A stretch of DNA of 15,103 bases. Source: an uncultured Selenomonadales bacterium. Its GTDB lineage: Bacteria > Bacillota > Negativicutes > Selenomonadales > Selenomonadaceae. The notes below the pieces were generated by a model. That model had not been told where the DNA came from and made no database searches. It saw only the letters and a list, made by a program, of their open reading frames with translations. The first letter of the stretch is position 1; every line of letters starts with the position of its first letter. The stretch covers positions 1 through 15,103 of the forward strand of contig CALGGP010000340.1 of NCBI GenBank assembly GCA_937915885.1. The letters are read 5' to 3'. The translations under genes and the position numbers were made by a program. This document shows positions 13,469-15,103 of the stretch, in pieces.

Positions 13469-14625
13469 TTGCTTCACCTGTTGAAGTGGCTCTACCCGGG
13501 CATGCGGCTCAAGCGGTGGCTGTTGCTGTTTGCGTTCGGAGTGCTGCTGATAAGTCTCGGGCTCGCGCTCGTGTTCAATTATAAATATTTGGATCGGATC
13601 GAGGAAGAAATTTTTCGGCTGGTGTATTTGTCGACGGGCGGCTACAATTATATGATTGCGTCGTTGAGCGGAGCGGCGATCGTGGTGATCGGGCTGTCGA
13701 TGATGATGTTCGCGACGCGGCAGATCATTCGCTCGATCATCGTGGTCTTATTGCCGGAGACTTCGGATCGATTGATCGATCTGATTTACGAAAAACGGAA
13801 GCTCGGGCGCGGACCTGCGGTGACGGTGATCGGCGGCGGGCATGGATTGAGCGTATTATTGAGAGGAATAAAATCATCGACGAGCAATGTATCGGCGGTG
13901 GTGACGGTCGCCGACGACGGCGGCTCGAGCGGACGGTTGAGAGAAGAGCTCGGGATCATACCGCCGGGCGATCTGAGAAATTGTCTGGTGGCGTTGGCGG
14001 ACACCGAGCCGCTGATGGAAAAATTGTTTCAATATCGATTCGAGGGCAAAACGGCGTTGGCGGGTCACAGCTTCGGAAATTTATTTATCGCGGCGATGAA
14101 CGAAGTGACGGGCGACATGGAGACGGCGCTGCAGGAGTCGTCAAAAGTTTTGGCGGTGAAAGGTCGAGTGCTGCCGGCGAGCAAAGAACACGTCCGATTG
14201 GACGCGGTGATGGAGGACGGGACGGTCGTCGAAGGCGAGTCGCACATACCCGAGGCGCATAAAAAAATCCGTCGGGTTCGGTTGTTTCCAAAAAAAGTGG
14301 CGGCAGTTCCGTCGGCGCTGGAGGCGATCGAGACGGCGGACGCGATCATTCTCGGACCTGGCAGTTTATATACGAGCATCATGCCGAATTTATTGGTCGA
14401 GGGAGTATCGAAGGCGCTCCAAAAAAGCAAGGCGCTCAAAATTTACATCTGTAATGTGATGACGCAGCCCGGCGAGACGGACGGATATACGGCGTCGATG
14501 CATGCGAAGGCGATATTGGATCACGCGGGCAAGGGCGTGATCGATTATGTATTGGTCAACAGCGCGGAGATTTCCGAAGAGATGTGTCGAGAGCTCGGGG
14601 CGCAGGCGGTGGTGATCGACGAGGT
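13469..14625 (+). CDS. yvcK: YvcK family protein (gluconeogenesis factor / UDP-GlcNAc binding), truncated at a junction
   Basis: The start is TTG at 13469; AAGGAG (13455-13460) lies 8 nt upstream. Two membrane segments (about 13-35 and 58-80) form the N-terminal extension known from Negativicutes and Clostridia. The YvcK core follows: GGGHGLSVLLRG (122-133), VADDGGSSGRLR (from 147), PPGDLRNC (165-172), HSFGNLF, GPGSLYTSIMPN and MTQPGETDGYTASMHA. YvcK binds UDP-GlcNAc and is needed for proper wall synthesis and for growth on gluconeogenic carbon sources. The family sequence holds to about VVIDE (residue 385, 14621-14623); the expected last ~50 residues are replaced by a TetR-type sequence, although the frame stays open to the window edge. 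Confidence 0.88.
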
Positions 14626-14995
14626 GAACCAGATCATCGGGCGCTACGACGACATCTCCTCCATCGAGGAGTGCTTCGACGCCGCCCTGCAGTTCTGCGT
14701 CAAGCATCGGCGGACGGTCTACCACATCTACAATTCCGCCAACCGGGACATCCTGGAGCGCAGCCTGCTGGAAATCTGCGAGTACGTGGCGACGAAGTTC
14801 ATCGACAACGTCTCAAAGGACATGGACCTCAGGCCCGGCGACCGGGAGATCATCATCCAGGTCTACAAATTCGAGTTCTTCGGCTTTTCCGTGGACTGGC
14901 TAAACAGCGGCATGACGGGGGACGCCCGGGAGAAGTTCCTCCGCTTTTGCGAGCTGGCCAGGGGCACCACGGACCGGCTGCTGGAACGCAAAGCT
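14626..14995 (+). CDS. TetR/AcrR-type regulator fragment (lacks N-terminal DNA-binding domain)
   Basis: In frame with YvcK, the sequence NQIIGRYDDISSIEEC continues through RRTVYHIYNSANRDILERS, EICEYVATKFIDN, DREIIIQVYKFEFFG, a WLNSGM segment and CELARGTTDRLLERK. This resembles the C-terminal ligand-binding half of TetR-family regulators from Clostridia. The helix-turn-helix half is missing. Codons switch to CTG, ATC, TCC, CGG and CAG, away from the TTG, TCG, CGA and ATA of yvcK. I read it as foreign sequence joined by assembly, not as a domain of YvcK. Confidence 0.65.
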
Positions 14996-15103
14996 GATCC
15001 CCATCCGCGCCCGCTCCGTGATGCTCTTTTCCGTGATGTCCTCTCCGTCGAGCAGGATCTGTCCGGTCTGCGGTTCGTAGAACTTGTCGAGCAGGTTGAC
15101 GAT
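14981..15103 (-). CDS. ABC transporter ATP-binding protein fragment (minus strand, partial)
   Basis: Reading from the window edge on the minus strand gives IVNLLDKFYEPQTGQILLDG, then EDITEKSITERARMGISFAF and QQPVR. This is the stretch between Walker A and the Q-loop of an ABC ATPase (Q-loop Gln in AFQQ), similar to SufC-like stand-alone ATPases of Clostridia. It is incomplete at both ends: the window cuts it on one side, and the similarity stops near 14971-14981 where the TetR fragment begins. Confidence 0.6.

Noticed and set aside
13469..15103. A single 545-codon YvcK-TetR fusion protein running to the window edge.
   Set aside because: The codon switch, the missing halves of both families, and a further junction to an opposite-strand ABC gene point to a chimeric assembly.

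Overview
The window reads as chromosomal DNA from a Negativicutes-type bacterium (Selenomonadales-like, probably gut or rumen). This is inferred from protein style, not from a marker gene: a very long RTX-like repeat protein starting MAKKK, a YvcK with two N-terminal membrane segments, the RapZ-YvcK pair, tightly overlapping operons with strong GGAGG sites, and frequent TTG/GTG starts. There is no rRNA, tRNA, CRISPR array or insertion sequence that I can support.

Layout. 1-107: 3' end of an ftsE-like ABC ATPase gene. 122-150: a good sigma70-type promoter. 184-2193 (+): class B penicillin-binding protein with a C-terminal PASTA domain. 2178-7106 (-): a ~1640-residue RTX-like calcium-binding repeat protein that converges on the PBP gene and overlaps it by 16 bp. 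Its frame is broken near 5988 and restored near 5631 by two opposite 1-bp shifts. 7132-7166: a terminator on the minus strand. 7177-11153 (-): a six-gene operon in the order small membrane protein, HAD phosphatase, metallo-beta-lactamase-fold lipoprotein, DUF3006 protein, N-acetylmuramoyl-L-alanine amidase, GerMN lipoprotein; every junction overlaps or is only 4 nt apart. It has a TATAAT promoter at 11185-11213. 11282-12085 (+): a second, divergent Cof-type HAD phosphatase. 12086-12521: a GC-rich intergenic stretch full of direct and inverted repeats, including a second copy of the HAD gene's last 49 bp. 12522-13463 (+): rapZ. 13469 onward (+): yvcK.

The right end looks artificial. Near 14625 the YvcK reading frame runs without a stop into the middle of a TetR/AcrR-type regulator with different codon use. 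Near 14971-14995 that in turn meets an ABC-transporter ATPase fragment on the minus strand. I read the last ~480 bp as a chimeric assembly from another (Clostridia-like) genome, not as a real fusion.

Functionally the region leans to the cell envelope: septal transpeptidase, peptidoglycan amidase, two lipoproteins, a secreted or surface repeat protein, and the RapZ/YvcK pair that elsewhere links amino-sugar metabolism to wall synthesis. The most interesting element is the RTX-like protein. It has a strict 17-residue repeat ladder, six copies of an ~80-residue module between repeat blocks, an unassigned C-terminal domain, and a start codon placed just behind a terminator.
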